DNA of 56,806 nt from Novosphingobium sp. 17-62-19 (GCF_002256775.1 NZ_NCII01000049.1:1-56806), one strand, 5' to 3'; positions 1 through 9,747 are shown, counted from the stretch's first letter. The notes: generated by a model from the sequence alone, not told the origin. Translations and numbers: made by a program.

Positions 1-803
1 GCAAGGTGCTGGATCGCGCCGGAGATGCCGACCGCGATGTAAACTTCGGGCGCCACGATCTTGCCGGTCTGGCCGACCTGGTAGTCGTTGGGCACGTAGC
101 CTGCGTCGACAGCGGCGCGGCTGGCGCCGATGCCTGCGTTCAGTTTGTCGGCCAGCGGCGTGATGACCTGTTCGAAGGTTGCCGCGTCCTTGAGCGCGCG
201 GCCGCCCGAGACGATGATCTTGGCGCTGGTCAGTTCGGGGCGCTCGGACTTGGCGATTTCGGCGCTGATGAACGTGCTGAGGCCGCTGTCGGGGGTGGCT
301 GCGACGGCTTCTACGCTGGCGCTGCCGCCCGTGGGGGCGGCCTTGGCAAAGGCGGTGCCGCGTACGGTGATCACCAGCTTGGCGTCCGAGCTTTCGACCG
401 TGGCGATGGCGTTGCCGGCGTAGATCGGGCGCGTGAAGGTCTTGGGGCCTTCGACCGAGAGGATGTCGGACACCTGCATCACATCGAGCAGCGCAGCAAC
501 GCGCGGGGCGACGTTCTTGCCGGTGGTGGTGGCGGGTGCGACGAAGGCGTCGTAGTCCGCCATCAGGCCTGCGATCAGGGGCGCGAGGTTTTCGGCCAGC
601 GCGTTTTCGAGTGCGGCGTCATCGGCTTTCAGCACTTTGGCGACGCCGGCGATCTGCGCGGCGGCGGTTGCGGCGCCGTCACAGCCTGCGCCTGCGACCA
701 GCGCGGTCACTTCGCCGATCTGGGCAGCGGCGGTGACGGCGGCGAGGGTGGCATCCTTGACGGAGGCGTTGTCGTGTTCGACCAGAACGAGAACCTTCGA
801 CAT
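1..803 (-). CDS. etfA: Electron transfer flavoprotein alpha subunit, 3' end outside window
   Basis: EtfA carries FAD in the EtfAB heterodimer that passes electrons from acyl-CoA and other dehydrogenases to ETF-ubiquinone oxidoreductase. Reading the minus strand from the ATG at 803 gives MSKVLVLVEHDNASVKDATL and about 267 residues before the window edge. The C-terminal FAD domain is clear: IVSGGRALK, then GASRAAVDAGYVPNDYQVGQTGK and GISGAIQH, the FAD-contacting loops of the family. The start codon overlaps the TGA stop of the etfB remnant by one base, the usual etfB-etfA coupling. The gene looks intact as far as it can be seen, but its partner upstream is damaged. Confidence 0.95.
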   Translation of the reverse strand, partial: MSKVLVLVEHDNASVKDATLAAVTAAAQIGEVTALVAGAGCDGAATAAAQIAGVAKVLKADDAALENALAENLAPLIAGLMADYDAFVAPATTTGKNVAPRVAALLDVMQVSDILSVEGPKTFTRPIYAGNAIATVESSDAKLVITVRGTAFAKAAPTGGSASVEAVAATPDSGLSTFISAEIAKSERPELTSAKIIVSGGRALKDAATFEQVITPLADKLNAGIGASRAAVDAGYVPNDYQVGQTGKIVAPEVYIAVGISGAIQHL

Positions 804-1453
804 CAGGCTACTCCCATTTCCTTGAGCTTGGCGACCAGCGTATCGACATCGGGCACCTTGATGCCCGCGCTGCGCACCGGCGGTTCGGTGACTTTCAGCG
901 TCTTGAGGCGCGGGGCGACATCGACACCGTAATCGGCGGGGGTCTTGTTGGCCAAGGGCTTGGACTTGGCCTTCATGATGTTGGGCAAGCTTGCATAGCG
1001 CGGCTCGTTCAGGCGCAGGTCGGTGGTGACCACGGCGGGCAGCGCCAGACGCACGGTCTGCAGACCGCCATCGATCTCGCGCTTGACGACGACCGCATCG
1101 CCCTCAACGCTGATCTCGTTGGCGAAAGTGCCCTGCGGACGGCCCAGCAGCGCGGCGACCATCTGGCCCACCTGGTTGCTGTCATCGTCGATCGCCTGCT
1201 TGCCGGTGATGATCAGGCCGGGGGCCTCTTCATCGGCAATGCCCTTGATGATCTTGGCCACAGCCAGCGGCTCTACCTCGTCCTCGCACAGTACCAGAAC
1301 CGCCCGATCCGCGCCCATCGCCAGCGCCGTGCGCAGCGTTTCCTGCGCCTTCGCCGGTCCGACAGACACCGCCACGATCTCGGTCACCACGCCCTTTTCC
1401 TTCAGGCGAATGGCTTCCTCAACCGCGATCTCGTCAAACGGGTTCATGCTCAT
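803..1453 (-). pseudogene. etfB: Electron transfer flavoprotein beta subunit, 5'-truncated
   Basis: The frame encodes EtfB from its conserved [19 protein letters not shown] onward, with the AMP-site segment [15 protein letters not shown] and the dehydrogenase recognition loop [20 protein letters not shown]. Family members start about 32 residues earlier with a strand such as MKxLVPVKRVxDxN. That part is absent here in all three minus-strand frames. Upstream lies unrelated sequence ([15 protein letters not shown] in frame) and then the terminator of the neighbouring receptor gene. The first usable ATG is at 1453 and has no Shine-Dalgarno sequence. The missing part holds the first beta strand of the nucleotide fold, so a functional EtfB is unlikely. 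A complete copy elsewhere or an assembly deletion are the alternatives. Confidence 0.85.
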
Positions 1454-1469
1454 GGTAAATTTGCAAAGG

Positions 1470-1488
1470 TGCAAACCAAAAGTTTGCA
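1470..1488. promoter_or_regulatory. Inverted repeat upstream of the etfB remnant
   Basis: TGCAAAC-CAAAA-GTTTGCA is a perfect 7-bp inverted repeat with a 5-base spacer, 17 bp before the ATG at 1453. A related TTTGCAAA lies next to it. The form suits an operator, but the regulator is unknown and the adjacent gene is truncated, so it could be a leftover of another promoter. Confidence 0.35.
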
Positions 1489-1502
1489 GTTTGGGCGCGC
1501 GC

Positions 1503-1533
1503 AAAGAAAAAGGGGAGCGGTTGCCCGCCCCCC
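1503..1533 (-). terminator. Rho-independent terminator of the TonB receptor gene
   Basis: On the minus strand GGGGGGCGG-GCAA-CCGCTCCCC forms a 9-bp stem, with one G-T wobble, closed by a GNRA-type tetraloop and followed by TTTTTCTTT. It begins 28 bases after the receptor stop codon. It separates the receptor transcript from the etfB remnant. Confidence 0.85.
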
Positions 1534-1560
1534 AAATTGCATTTTCACTCTTGATCGGAC

Positions 1561-3975
1561 TTAGAAATCGACTGCGAGGCGGACGCCGTATGTGCGTGGC
1601 GTACCGAACTGCCAGTTGAACACGTCATCGTTCGGGCCAGCCGATGTGAAGCCGCCGTAAGTCAGCGGCCTTACGTTTTCGAGGTTCTTGGCAAAGGCCG
1701 TGATCGAGAAGCGCTCGTTCTCAGGCTTGTATTCAAGGCTGGCGTCAGTCTGAGTCAGTGCCTTTTGCTGGCCATCACGGTAGTTGTAGAATTCGGTGAA
1801 GTACGAACTCTTGAACGTGGTGTTCGCGCTGGCACGCAGCGTGCCTGCACCGCCGAGGTTGAAAATGTGGTCATAGCCCGCGGTGATCACCCACTCCGGC
1901 GAGAATGGCGGACGGTTGCCGGCAAAGTTTGGCTGCTGTGCACCTGGCGTGGTGGGATCCAGATCACCGATGCCATTGCGGCTGTCGCATACGCTTTGGG
2001 GGCGACCGGGCACGGGAAGGCAATAGACGTTGAACTGCGCGAACAGTTCCTTGTACTCGGCGTTCAGGTAGTTGACCGAAGCATGGAAGCTGTCGTTGTC
2101 GCTCAGCGCAAAATCTGCCGATGCTTCGATGCCCCAGATCTTGGCCTTGCCGGCGTTGAACGTCTGACCACCGACCGTGGTATCAAGCAGGACCGACACC
2201 TGCAGATCCTTGTAATCGTAGTAGAACCCGCCAAGATTGAACTGGTGCTGCCCACGATCACCAAACGTCTGCTTCCAGCCCATTTCGTAGGCAGTGTTGG
2301 TTTCAGGCTTGTAGTCACCCACCGAATCAAAGCCACCGCCCTTGAAACCGGTCGACACTTTGGCGAACACTAGGGTGTCACTGTTCGGCTTGTAGTTCAA
2401 ACCTACGAGCCACGTGACCTGATCTTCCTTGCTCGAAAGCGGGAAGATCGTCTTGAAACGCAAATCGTTGAAGCTCTTCGGGGTGATTGCGCCGTTGAAC
2501 AGCAGCGGATCTGGCGGACCGGCACCAAACGGCGTGGCATTGCGATAGAGTGCCTCGCGCGAATTTTCGGTGTAGCGCAGGCCACCAACGGCGGTCAGCG
2601 TTTCGCCCAAGGGCAACTCCACCTGACCGAACGCGGACTTGCTCTCGCTGGTGATGTCACGATCAAAGTAGGACAGCGTCACAACGTTCGGACCAAAGGT
2701 GGTGACGAAGCTGCTTTCGGCGTTGACGGTTTCCTTGAAGTAGAAGCCGCCGACCTGATAGGTGATGCCGTTCACTTCGCCGTTGAAGCGAAGCTCGTGG
2801 CTTTGCGTGCTGGTGCGCTGGTCCCAACCGAACGAGCGATAGGTGACTGGCAGGGTCAGGAACTGGCCGGGAGTGCCTTCAAACTTGCGATAGCCGCCGA
2901 TGTAGGAAATCGTCAGAGCATCGCTGACTTCATAGGCCAGCCGTCCACGCAGTGCGTACGTGTCCTGCGACAACTTGCCGAGACCGAAGGCCGGAGCTGC
3001 GTATTCACCGCGGTTTACGCCAGCGAGCAGGTTGGTTTGGTTCGGGATGCAGAGCACCTGACCGAGAGCCGATGCGTAGATAGGCGCTACAGCGGTGAAC
3101 CCGCTTGCCGTGGCGCAGCTTGCATTGGTCGGCCGGACGCCCGCAGCGTTGAGATCGGCCGAGGCGAAGGCCTGCGGCGTGAATTCACGCTTGGCGTATT
3201 CGCCTGCGAAGTAGACGGTCAGGGCATCGGTCGGCTCAAGCTGGATCGAGGCACGACCACCATAGGCCTTGTTGTCGTCAGAGCGCCCACCTGAGAAGGC
3301 CGGATACGTGTAGCCTGCGTTGTACGACGGGCGTGCTGGATGCCTGATGTAGCCATCATGCTCGTCATAGAAACCAGCAAGGCGGATGCCGCCAATGTCG
3401 CCGAGCGGGACGGTGACGCCCCCGTCAAGACGGACAGCGTTGTAGTTACCGTAGCTGGCCGAGCCGTTCGCTGCAAATTCCTTGCCCGGCTTGCGGGTGA
3501 TGAAGTTGATCGCGCCACCGGTCGAGTTACGACCGTAAAGTGTGCCCTGCGGCCCACGCAGAACTTCGACGCGATCAAGATCGAACAGCGCAATGCTGAG
3601 CGCCTGCGGGCGGTTCATGTATTCGCCGTCGATATTCACGACGACCGAGGTGTCCTGCGATTCGTCGTTTGAATTTGTGCCGACGCCGCGGACGGTCACC
3701 TTGATGGTGCCCTGATCCTGATTGAGCTGAACAGCCGGGGCAATTTTGCCGATGTCGTTCATGTTCGAGAAGCCAGCCTGCTGCAGCTGCTCGGCATTCA
3801 CCACATTGATGGCGATGGGCACGTCATTGACGTTTTGCGCACGGTTCTGTGCGGTTACGATGATGATTTTTGAATCAGCCTCTTCGGCTGCACTTTCCTG
3901 CGCGTAGGCGGGAGCGGCGAAGGCCAGCGAGCAAGCGCTCAGCAGCAATGCGCGTGTGAAAGTGGTCTTGGGCAT
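1561..3975 (-). CDS. TonB-dependent outer-membrane receptor
   Basis: This 804-residue protein has a signal peptide ([20 protein letters not shown], cleavage near AYA-QE), a TonB-box-like [10 protein letters not shown] and a plug domain with RGVGTNSND and [21 protein letters not shown] 22-strand type barrel follows, ending in [11 protein letters not shown] with the terminal Phe used for BAM recognition. It imports a ligand across the outer membrane using TonB energy. It resembles the large sphingomonad receptor group often annotated as Fe-siderophore or CirA-like. Its neighbours, a sugar isomerase-like protein and a Gfo/Idh dehydrogenase, make a carbohydrate, polyol or aromatic ligand more likely than iron, but this is inference. 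It has its own terminator and an upstream palindrome. Confidence 0.93.
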   Translation of the reverse strand: MPKTTFTRALLLSACSLAFAAPAYAQESAAEEADSKIIIVTAQNRAQNVNDVPIAINVVNAEQLQQAGFSNMNDIGKIAPAVQLNQDQGTIKVTVRGVGTNSNDESQDTSVVVNIDGEYMNRPQALSIALFDLDRVEVLRGPQGTLYGRNSTGGAINFITRKPGKEFAANGSASYGNYNAVRLDGGVTVPLGDIGGIRLAGFYDEHDGYIRHPARPSYNAGYTYPAFSGGRSDDNKAYGGRASIQLEPTDALTVYFAGEYAKREFTPQAFASADLNAAGVRPTNASCATASGFTAVAPIYASALGQVLCIPNQTNLLAGVNRGEYAAPAFGLGKLSQDTYALRGRLAYEVSDALTISYIGGYRKFEGTPGQFLTLPVTYRSFGWDQRTSTQSHELRFNGEVNGITYQVGGFYFKETVNAESSFVTTFGPNVVTLSYFDRDITSESKSAFGQVELPLGETLTAVGGLRYTENSREALYRNATPFGAGPPDPLLFNGAITPKSFNDLRFKTIFPLSSKEDQVTWLVGLNYKPNSDTLVFAKVSTGFKGGGFDSVGDYKPETNTAYEMGWKQTFGDRGQHQFNLGGFYYDYKDLQVSVLLDTTVGGQTFNAGKAKIWGIEASADFALSDNDSFHASVNYLNAEYKELFAQFNVYCLPVPGRPQSVCDSRNGIGDLDPTTPGAQQPNFAGNRPPFSPEWVITAGYDHIFNLGGAGTLRASANTTFKSSYFTEFYNYRDGQQKALTQTDASLEYKPENERFSITAFAKNLENVRPLTYGGFTSAGPNDDVFNWQFGTPRTYGVRLAVDF

Positions 3976-4046
3976 GGTCGTCTTTCCTCCCCATGTAGTG
4001 CCATATTTGGCGTGAACAGTCGTTATCAGATGCGAATTATAAAAAC

Positions 4047-4062
4047 TAGAACTATTGTTCTA
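4047..4062. promoter_or_regulatory. Palindrome upstream of the TonB receptor, candidate operator
   Basis: TAGAAC-TATT-GTTCTA is a perfect 6-bp inverted repeat 72 bp upstream of the receptor start. The half-site TAGAAC recurs at 6698-6703, just upstream of the TetR gene, within TTCTAGAACC. A shared operator for that TetR protein is possible but rests on one perfect site and one half-site. Confidence 0.4.
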
Positions 4063-4304
4063 TTAAATCAGATTTCCAGGCACAGGCTGTCGGACCGGGC
4101 TGCGGACACTGTCAAAACACGCGATGACGCAAGCTCTGCATCAAGTAAAATAATGATTCCTTTGGATAGCATAGGCCATGACTCTGGATAGAGTGCTGAC
4201 GTCGTCCGCTACTGCGACACTTGTGATACATCTGAAAAATTTATCCGAAATAGAAATATCATTCATCATTTTTCATTTATCTTATGAATGCATGGCAGGC
4301 AGGC

Positions 4305-4340
4305 AAAAAGAAACGCCGGCAGAGCGGATCTGTCGGCGTT
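4305..4340 (-). terminator. Rho-independent terminator of the isomerase-oxidoreductase operon
   Basis: On the minus strand the arms AACGCCG and CGGCGTT, extended by CAGA/TCTG after a mismatch, enclose a short TCCGC loop and are followed by TCTTTTT. It starts 26 bases after the isomerase stop. Confidence 0.8.
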
Positions 4341-4366
4341 CTTTCGGTGGGGAAGGAAAAGTGGGT

Positions 4367-5422
4367 TCAGCCGATGCCCATAAGCCTTGCATTAAGCGCC
4401 CGGTCAGCACCGCCTGCTGCAAAGTCGTCGAAAGCGTGTTCGGTCACCTTGATGATGTGGCGATCGATGAAGGGGGCGCCTTCGGCCGCGCCTACTTCAG
4501 GGTGCTTCAGCGCGCATTCCCATTCGAGCACGGCCCACCCGGTAAAGTCGTTGGCGGCCATCTTGCTGAAGATGCCGGGGAAATCGACCTGCCCGTCACC
4601 CAATGAACGGAAGCGTCCGGGCCGGTCTACCCACGATTGGTAGCCGCCGTAGACGCCAGAGCGGCCATTGGGACGGAACTCGGCATCCTTCACGTGGAAG
4701 CATTTGATGCGTTCGTGATAGATATCGATGAAGGCCAGATAATCGAGCTGTTGCAGCACGAAGTGGCTGGGGTCGTAGAGAATATTGGCGCGGGGGTGGT
4801 TGCCGACGCGTTCGAGGAACATCTCGAAAGTCACCCCGTCATGCAGATCTTCGCCGGGGTGAATCTCATAGGCAACATCGACGCCGTTTTCATCGAACAC
4901 ATCGAGAATCGGTTTCCAGCGACGGGCGAGTTCGTCAAACGCGTCTTCGACCAAACCGGCAGGGCGGGCAGGCCAAGGGTAGAAGTAGGGCCACGCAAAC
5001 GCGCCTGAGAACGAGGCGTGAGCGGCAAGGCCGAGGTTGGCGCTGGCCTTGGCGGCGAACTTCATCTGCTGCACCGCCCATTCCTGCCGGGCGTCAGGGT
5101 TGCCGTGGACCGAGGCAGGTGCAAAGCCATCGAACTGCGCATCAAATGCCGGGTGGACGGCGACAAGCTGGCCCTGAAGGTGCGTCGAAAGCTCGGTGAT
5201 TTCCAGCCCCTTGTCGGCCAGCATCCCCTTGATCTCGTCACAATAGGTCTGGCTGGTGGCAGCCTTTTCCAGATCGAAAAGCTGCCCGGCCCAACTGGGA
5301 ATCTGGATGCCTTTGTACCCCAGCCCTGCTGCCCAATCGGCGATGCTCTCAAGGCTGTTGAATGGAGCGGTGTCACTGGCGAACTGGGCAAGGAAAATGC
5401 CGGGGCCTTTGATGGTCTTCAT
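4367..5422 (-). CDS. Sugar phosphate isomerase/epimerase-like TIM-barrel protein
   Basis: The 351-residue product begins MKTIKGPGIFLAQF after GGAGAG seven bases upstream, so I chose ATG 5422 over the longer frame. It belongs to the xylose isomerase-like TIM barrel family (AP endonuclease 2 type). Candidate metal ligands are the Glu of AYEIHPGEDL, the Asp and His of ILYDPSHF, the His and Asp of HVKDAEF, and the Glu of LEWECALKHP. It has no signal peptide and should be cytoplasmic. It lies 13 bases after the Gfo/Idh gene, and the pair resembles modules that oxidise and rearrange sugars, keto-sugars or inositols. The exact substrate cannot be read from the sequence. Confidence 0.88.
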   Translation of the reverse strand: MKTIKGPGIFLAQFASDTAPFNSLESIADWAAGLGYKGIQIPSWAGQLFDLEKAATSQTYCDEIKGMLADKGLEITELSTHLQGQLVAVHPAFDAQFDGFAPASVHGNPDARQEWAVQQMKFAAKASANLGLAAHASFSGAFAWPYFYPWPARPAGLVEDAFDELARRWKPILDVFDENGVDVAYEIHPGEDLHDGVTFEMFLERVGNHPRANILYDPSHFVLQQLDYLAFIDIYHERIKCFHVKDAEFRPNGRSGVYGGYQSWVDRPGRFRSLGDGQVDFPGIFSKMAANDFTGWAVLEWECALKHPEVGAAEGAPFIDRHIIKVTEHAFDDFAAGGADRALNARLMGIG

Positions 5423-5435
5423 GGTGGCTCTCTCC

Positions 5436-6551
5436 TCAGGCTTCAAGCGTGACCCAGCCAGCATTGCTGCGGCTGGCGGAAACGGCGGTGTCGATAAAGA
5501 TCATGCCGCGCACGCCATCGGCAATGCTCGGCAGCAGCGGGGCGCTTTCACCGCGCACAAGTGCGGCAAAATCGCGGTAGAGATTGGCGAAGGCTTCGAG
5601 ATAGCCTTCGGGGTGGCCGCCGGGCGTGCGGGTGCGTGATGCAGCGTCGGGGCCGAGCGCTTCCGTGCCGGCCCGCACCAGGGTGCAGGTGCCATCAAGA
5701 TGCGCGATGGTGAGCGTGTTGGGCTGTTCCTGCTTCCACGTGATGCCGCCCTTGTCGCCATAGGCGCGAATGCGCAAGCCGTTGAGTTCACCCACCTCGA
5801 TCTGGCTGGCGAGTAGCACGCCGCGTGCCCCATTATCGAAGCGCAGCAGGATCGAGCAGTCATCATCGAGCAGGCGGCCAGGCACGACCGCGCCAAGATC
5901 GGCCAGCATTTCTGACACGCGCAGACCGGTGACGAATTCGGCAAGCTGGAAGGCATGAACGCCGATATCACCGATGCATCCACCAAGGCCCGCCTTTGCC
6001 GGATCGACACGCCATTCGGCCTGCTTGCCCAATGCTTCACCAGCTAGCCAGCCTTGTGGGTATTCCACGACGACTTTGCGGATCGTGCCGATCTGTCCTG
6101 CCGCGATGCGGGCGCGGGCTTCTCGAACCAAGGGGTAGCCGGAATAGGTGTAGGTCACGCCGAAGGGCTTGGCCGATGCGGCAACGAGACCTGCCAGTTC
6201 GTGCGCCTCGGCCAGTGTTGCGGTGAGCGGCTTGTCGGTCATCACCGGAAAGCCTGCTGCCAGTGCAGCGCGAGCCGATGGCAGGTGATTGTGATTGGGC
6301 GTGACGATCGACACGAAATCAATGCCATCTTCGCGTGCGGCCTCACCCGCGAACATGGCGTCAAGCGAGGGATAGGCGCGCGCAGGATCAATACGGTAGC
6401 TTTCGCCGGCTGCCGCGCTGCGTGCGGCGTCGCTCGAAAACACGCCTGCGACAAGCTCGATCTCGCGATCCATCTCGGCAGCATAGCGATGCACCGGGCC
6501 GATAAATGCGCCCGGTCCGCCACCAATCATGCCCATTCGCAAACGCCGCAT
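5436..6551 (-). CDS. Gfo/Idh/MocA family oxidoreductase
   Basis: A 371-residue NAD(P)-dependent sugar or polyol dehydrogenase. ATG 6551 is preceded by GGGAGA at good spacing. The Rossmann start [12 protein letters not shown], the cofactor loop [12 protein letters not shown] (DKP where most members have EKP) and the catalytic segment [16 protein letters not shown] with its D-x-G-x-H pattern are all present. The C-terminal half is the usual alpha/beta dimer domain. It is the first gene of the operon with the isomerase and is transcribed away from the TetR gene, so control by that regulator is likely. The substrate is unknown. Confidence 0.9.
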   Translation of the reverse strand: MRRLRMGMIGGGPGAFIGPVHRYAAEMDREIELVAGVFSSDAARSAAAGESYRIDPARAYPSLDAMFAGEAAREDGIDFVSIVTPNHNHLPSARAALAAGFPVMTDKPLTATLAEAHELAGLVAASAKPFGVTYTYSGYPLVREARARIAAGQIGTIRKVVVEYPQGWLAGEALGKQAEWRVDPAKAGLGGCIGDIGVHAFQLAEFVTGLRVSEMLADLGAVVPGRLLDDDCSILLRFDNGARGVLLASQIEVGELNGLRIRAYGDKGGITWKQEQPNTLTIAHLDGTCTLVRAGTEALGPDAASRTRTPGGHPEGYLEAFANLYRDFAALVRGESAPLLPSIADGVRGMIFIDTAVSASRSNAGWVTLEA

Positions 6552-6732
6552 TGCATTCTCCCGATCTGTCATCGCTGTCATTAAAAGATGTATTCTAATT
6601 GCGAACATCGCCGGGTCAACCAGCGCTTATCCTTGCCTCGCATTTTTGCGTTCGCCTTTGAAGGCATTTCATGCAAAATCCAAAGGGTAGTATATTCTAG
6701 AACCTTCATTTCAGGATCGGCAGACGAATACG
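6552..6732. promoter_or_regulatory. Divergent promoter region, oxidoreductase / TetR gene
   Basis: This 181-bp region between divergent genes is AT-rich near both starts. TTCTAGAA at 6695-6702 is a perfect 8-bp palindrome and overlaps a TAGAAC half-site also found before the TonB receptor. GTATTCTAATTGCGAACAT lies near the oxidoreductase start with TTCTA and GAAC elements. These are candidate TetR sites. Confidence 0.4.
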
Positions 6733-7407
6733 ATGGCACGAAGCGCAAAGCGCCCGGCGGAAGAACCAGCGCTGGCGGTGGAAACGGTCAGCAGAAAGCC
6801 GCAGCAGGGCCGCAGCAAAGCCTCGCTTGAACGGATGCTCAGCGCGGCGCGCGAACTGATGCTGGAGCGTGGCAACGAGGATTTCACGCTTCAGGACGTG
6901 AACCAGCGTGGCGCGGTGTCCATCGGGTCGATCTATTTGCGGTTCCAGAGCAAGGACAACCTGGTGCGCGCGGTGATTGCCCGCGCGCTTGAGGAACTGG
7001 CCGCTGCCGAAGAGACGATGGTGAACGACGTGCTGGCGCAGTCACCCACGCTGGATGAATTCATGCCACGTTATGTGGCAGGCTATGCCGAAGTGCTGCG
7101 CATCAACGCGCCGCTGCTGCGCCTTGCGATGGAACGCGCCTCATTCGATCCGCTAGTGTCCAAACCCGGCAAGGACCACGCCCTGCGCGCAACTGCGCGC
7201 GGGATGAATGCCATGTTGCACTATCGCGACAGCTTTGGCGGTGACGATCACGAGACCAGAGCCAACTCTGCGTACAAGATCGTCTTTGCAACGCTGGCAC
7301 GCCAGTTGAGCCTTGGTTCATCGGGCGAAGCGGCGCACGATTACGACTGGGACGTGCTCAAGCGAGAACTCGGCCGCATGTGCCTTGCCTACTTGCGCGC
7401 GCCCTGA
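6733..7407 (+). CDS. TetR/AcrR family transcriptional regulator
   Basis: The 224-residue protein has an N-terminal TetR helix-turn-helix at about residues 26-80 (GRSKASLERMLSAARELM, then VNQRGAVSIGSIYLRFQSKD), followed by an all-helical ligand-binding domain without recognisable specificity motifs. The first 25 residues are a basic, disordered extension. It is divergent from the oxidoreductase-isomerase operon, the classic arrangement for a local repressor. It probably senses the substrate of that pathway or a derivative, which is inference. Confidence 0.9.
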   Translation: MARSAKRPAEEPALAVETVSRKPQQGRSKASLERMLSAARELMLERGNEDFTLQDVNQRGAVSIGSIYLRFQSKDNLVRAVIARALEELAAAEETMVNDVLAQSPTLDEFMPRYVAGYAEVLRINAPLLRLAMERASFDPLVSKPGKDHALRATARGMNAMLHYRDSFGGDDHETRANSAYKIVFATLARQLSLGSSGEAAHDYDWDVLKRELGRMCLAYLRAP

Positions 7408-7410
7408 TCG

Positions 7411-8313
7411 TTATCCTTCAGCGAGCAGACGCCGCATGATCGCACGCACTTCGTCGGCCATATCGGACCGTTCCAGTGCCAGCGACAGGGTGGCCTCCAC
7501 GAAGCCCGCCTTGCTGCCGCAGTCGAAGCGGCGGCCAGCGAATTTTACTGCATGGAATGGCTGCTGGCCGATCATGCGCGCCATGGCGTCTGTCAGCTGA
7601 ATCTCGCCACCGGCACCCTTGTCCTGATTTTCCAGCGTCCGCATCACTTCGGGCTGAAGGATGTACCGGCCCGAGATGATGAGATTTGACGGCGCATCGG
7701 CTACCTTCGGCTTTTCGACAAGGCCGGTGACTTCGGTCAGCGTGTCCGACACTTTGGCACCAGGCGCGATCACGCCGTAACTGGAAACCTCTTCGCGCGG
7801 CACTTCGAGCACGGAGATCAGATTGCCACCAACTTCGTTATAGGCATCGACCATCTGCTTCATGCAGCCGCCCTTGCCGCCCGGCTCGCCGACCATCATT
7901 TCGTCCGGCAGGAAAATAGCGAAAGGTTCATCGCCCACGACAGCGCGGGCGCACCAGATGGCGTGGCCGAGCCCCATCGGCACCTGCTGGCGCACGGTGA
8001 CGAGGTTGCCGGGCTGGATGCGGGTGGCATCGAGTACGTCCAGTTTCTTGCCTCGCCCGCTCATCGTATGTTCGAGTTCGAAGGCAGTGTCGAAATGTTC
8101 GACGATGGCCGTCTTTCCGCGTCCGGTGACGAAGATCAGTTGTTCGATCCCAGCCTCGCGCGCTTCATCCACCGCATACTGGATCAGCGGGCGGTCGATG
8201 ATGGGCAGCATTTCCTTGGGAATTGCCTTGGTCGCTGGCAGGAAGCGGGTGCCAAGACCCGCAACGGGAAACACGGCTTTACGGATCGGTTTGCGCTGCT
8301 GGTTCGAGCTCAT
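7411..8313 (-). CDS. galU: UTP--glucose-1-phosphate uridylyltransferase
   Basis: GalU makes UDP-glucose from UTP and glucose 1-phosphate for exopolysaccharide and envelope glycans. The 300-residue product starts MSSNQQRKPIRKAVFPVAGL. It has the nucleotidyltransferase signature GLGTRFLPATKAIPKEMLPI and the conserved segments QYAVDEA, VTGRGKTAIVEHFD, LPDEMM and EKPKVADAPS. The length is normal for the family. I prefer ATG 8313 because the 23 extra residues of the longer frame lie outside the conserved fold. It is divergent from murA, with 127 bp between the starts, and convergent with the TetR gene three bases away. Confidence 0.95.
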   Translation of the reverse strand: MSSNQQRKPIRKAVFPVAGLGTRFLPATKAIPKEMLPIIDRPLIQYAVDEAREAGIEQLIFVTGRGKTAIVEHFDTAFELEHTMSGRGKKLDVLDATRIQPGNLVTVRQQVPMGLGHAIWCARAVVGDEPFAIFLPDEMMVGEPGGKGGCMKQMVDAYNEVGGNLISVLEVPREEVSSYGVIAPGAKVSDTLTEVTGLVEKPKVADAPSNLIISGRYILQPEVMRTLENQDKGAGGEIQLTDAMARMIGQQPFHAVKFAGRRFDCGSKAGFVEATLSLALERSDMADEVRAIMRRLLAEG

Positions 8314-8440
8314 TGTCCAATAATGTCCACAGTTTGTTGCACCCTCATGATGCACTGCACAATTACTGAGGAAGAATGTCAAGCCAGTGTGGCCCGGTTT
8401 AACAATCGCTCATGCTTGCACGGTGCAGCAAACCGGTTAA

Positions 8441-9733
8441 ATGACGGCGATGGACAAGATCATCATTCGCGGCGGAAAGCGCCTTTCGGGCACTGTGCCG
8501 GTTTCCGGCGCAAAGAATTCGGCCCTCACCTTGCTCCCGTGTGCATTGCTGACGGATGAGCCGGTGACGCTGCGCAATCTGCCGCGCCTTGCCGATATTG
8601 ATGGCTTTCAGCATCTTATGAACCAGTTCGGGGTGTCCACATCCATTGCGGGCGCGCGGCCTGAGGATTTTGGACGCGTCATGACGTTGCAGGCCACGCG
8701 CCTGACATCCACCGTCGCGCCATACGATCTGGTGCGCAAGATGCGCGCCTCGATCCTCGTTCTCGGCCCGCTGCTGGCGCGTGCGGGCGAGGCAACGGTG
8801 TCGCTCCCTGGTGGCTGCGCGATTGGCAACCGTCCAATCGACCTTCATCTAAAAGCGCTGGAAGCGCTGGGCGCAACCATCGAACTGGCTGCTGGGTATG
8901 TGCGCGCGATTGCGCCCGATGGCGGGCTTCCGGGCGGGCGTTATTCCTTCCCGGTGGTGTCCGTCGGCGCGACCGAGAATGCGCTGATGACCGCAGTCCT
9001 CGCCAAGGGCAAATCCACGTTGCACAATGCTGCGCGTGAGCCTGAGATCGTAGACTTGTGCAACATGCTGGTGGCGATGGGTGCGCAGATCGAAGGCATT
9101 GGCACATCTGACATCACCATCCATGGCGTGGACCGGCTGCATGGCGCGACTTACATGGTCATGCCTGACCGGATCGAGGCAGGCTCCTATGCCTGCGCTG
9201 CGGCGATTACCGGCGGAGAAGTGACGCTACAGGGCGCGAAGATCGAGGACATGGAAGCCACCGTGCAGGCGCTGCGCGATGCAGGCGTGCATGTGGAGCC
9301 GGTCAAAGGTGGCATTCATGTGGTATCGGACGGTCCGCTGAAGCCGGTCACGCTTTCAACTGCGCCCTACCCCGGCTTTGCCACCGACATGCAGGCGCAA
9401 CTGATGGCGATGCTGTGCATGGCCAAGGGATCGTCGGTGTTGACCGAAACGATCTTTGAAAACCGCTACATGCACGTACCCGAACTGAACCGCATGGGCG
9501 CGTGGATCGAGACCAAGGGCCGCACGGCTGTGGTTCATGGCGTGGACAAGTTGACCGGTGCCGAAGTGATGGCAACCGACCTGCGCGCTTCGATGAGCCT
9601 GGTGATTGCAGGGCTGGCGGCAGAGGGCGAGACGCAGGTGCACCGGCTGTATCACCTTGATCGCGGGTATGAGCGGCTTGAGGAAAAACTGTCGCTGATG
9701 GGCGCAGAAATCGAGCGGGTTGGCGGGGACTGA
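8441..9733 (+). CDS. murA: UDP-N-acetylglucosamine 1-carboxyvinyltransferase
   Basis: MurA transfers enolpyruvate from PEP to UDP-GlcNAc, the first committed step of peptidoglycan synthesis. The 430-residue protein has the N-terminal GAKNSAL motif, the active-site loop with the fosfomycin-target Cys126 ([11 protein letters not shown]), and [15 protein letters not shown] near the C-terminus. A start at the second Met (MDKIIIRGG, residue 4) is equally good, since neither has a strong Shine-Dalgarno sequence. It appears to be monocistronic and ends just before a large palindrome. Confidence 0.96.
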   Translation: MTAMDKIIIRGGKRLSGTVPVSGAKNSALTLLPCALLTDEPVTLRNLPRLADIDGFQHLMNQFGVSTSIAGARPEDFGRVMTLQATRLTSTVAPYDLVRKMRASILVLGPLLARAGEATVSLPGGCAIGNRPIDLHLKALEALGATIELAAGYVRAIAPDGGLPGGRYSFPVVSVGATENALMTAVLAKGKSTLHNAAREPEIVDLCNMLVAMGAQIEGIGTSDITIHGVDRLHGATYMVMPDRIEAGSYACAAAITGGEVTLQGAKIEDMEATVQALRDAGVHVEPVKGGIHVVSDGPLKPVTLSTAPYPGFATDMQAQLMAMLCMAKGSSVLTETIFENRYMHVPELNRMGAWIETKGRTAVVHGVDKLTGAEVMATDLRASMSLVIAGLAAEGETQVHRLYHLDRGYERLEEKLSLMGAEIERVGGD

Positions 9734-9747
9734 GCCAACACCACCTT

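Larger units (their letters stand above)
3976..4366. other. Gene-free stretch with the receptor promoter region
   Basis: About 390 bases without a convincing gene. The left half is AT-rich for this genome and should hold the receptor promoter, together with the palindrome at 4047-4062. The right end holds the terminator of the sugar isomerase gene. Open frames here have no recognisable family. Confidence 0.6.

Noticed and set aside
6-932. Long plus-strand open frame of 308 codons
   Set aside because: It is the antisense shadow of etfA and etfB, has Gly/Asp-rich translation and no family resemblance.
4047-4062. SOS (LexA) box before the TonB receptor
   Set aside because: The site is GAAC-N4-GTTC; LexA sites of this group need seven bases between the half-sites.
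4178-4643. Two overlapping plus-strand frames of about 120-140 codons
   Set aside because: They run antisense into the isomerase gene and through its terminator and show no recognisable domain.
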